From positions 1 through 41,481 of the forward strand of contig CAYJIX010000016.1 of assembly GCA_964370375.1 (NCBI GenBank): 41,481 bases of DNA, written 5' to 3'. The stretch comes from CAYJIX01 sp964370375 (lineage in GTDB: Bacteria; Desulfobacterota; Desulfovibrionia; Desulfovibrionales; Desulfovibrionaceae). Of this stretch, positions 41,426 to 41,481 are shown piece after piece; positions within the stretch are counted from its first letter, which is position 1; each line of letters opens with the position of its first letter. Below the pieces are notes generated by a model. That model was given only the letters and a program-made list of their open reading frames with translations. It was not told the origin of the DNA and made no database searches. A program made the translations under genes and the position numbers.

Positions 41426-41481
41426 ATGGATTCCAACGCCAACCCCCTAGCGATAGCCAAAAAGACCACAAATGACAAGGC
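41426..41481 (+). CDS. Possible start of a gene running off the right edge
   Basis: An open frame beginning ATG at 41426 (MDSNANPLAIAKKTTNDK) is uninterrupted to the window end, divergent from ogt. There is no clear ribosome site and too little sequence to name a family. Confidence 0.3.
   Translation, partial: MDSNANPLAIAKKTTNDK

Overview
This window looks like chromosomal DNA of a sulfate-reducer-type deltaproteobacterium (Desulfovibrionaceae or a close relative) of moderate GC. The assignment rests on gene order and protein character, not on a database search. The order atpZ/atpI-atpB-atpE-rex is one I know from Desulfovibrio, where the Fo genes sit apart from the F1 genes. The outer-membrane genes (lpxB, bamD) show a Gram-negative envelope, MurE has the DNPR motif for meso-diaminopimelate, and FtsI carries a C-terminal PASTA domain.

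Layout, left to right. (1) 1-3846: a four-copy tandem repeat, then an allantoinase-type amidohydrolase, an AllH-like DUF2877 protein and a DHDPS/NAL-family aldolase, all on +, probably a nitrogenous-compound catabolic set continuing to the left. (2) 3845-4388: a repeat island with a palindrome that can fold into a four-helix cloverleaf and a second nested palindrome. (3) 4479-5351: CheW and a small membrane protein on -. (4) 5703-14105 on +: rmlB-rmlD; lpxB-atpZ-atpI-atpB-atpE; rex; a RocB-like M20 peptidase; bamD. A strong bidirectional terminator at 14113-14167 closes bamD and the opposing cell-division cluster. (5) 14177-32216 on -: the dcw cluster, transcribed mraZ-rsmH-ftsL-ftsI-murE-murF-mraY-murD-ftsW-murG-murC-murB-ftsQ-ftsA-ftsZ, mostly overlapping or tightly spaced. 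Upstream of mraZ lies a 10-bp-period TGGGA array that matches the known MraZ operator. (6) 32850-37321 on +: a PmtA-like methyltransferase, a DASS/SLC13 transporter, and a histidine kinase/response regulator pair. (7) 37744-40363 on -: pyrB-pyrC behind a leader that has two U8 runs and an intrinsic terminator, resembling a UTP-sensing attenuator. (8) 40569-41380 on -: an ABM-fold protein and an Ogt-type DNA repair methyltransferase. The start of one more + gene may run off the right edge.

The gene content is mostly core metabolism and cell-envelope biogenesis. No phage, IS, CRISPR or defence genes were recognised. The least ordinary material is between the genes. A dispersed repeat (14-mer core TTTTTGAACAGCCT, four exact copies) sits at the 3' ends of + strand genes, and four stop codons fall inside or against it. 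Other items are several large palindromes, two hairpins that share a 15-nt loop sequence but not their arms, a 0.3-kb segment between 19-bp direct repeats, and a 122-nt hairpin between atpE and rex.
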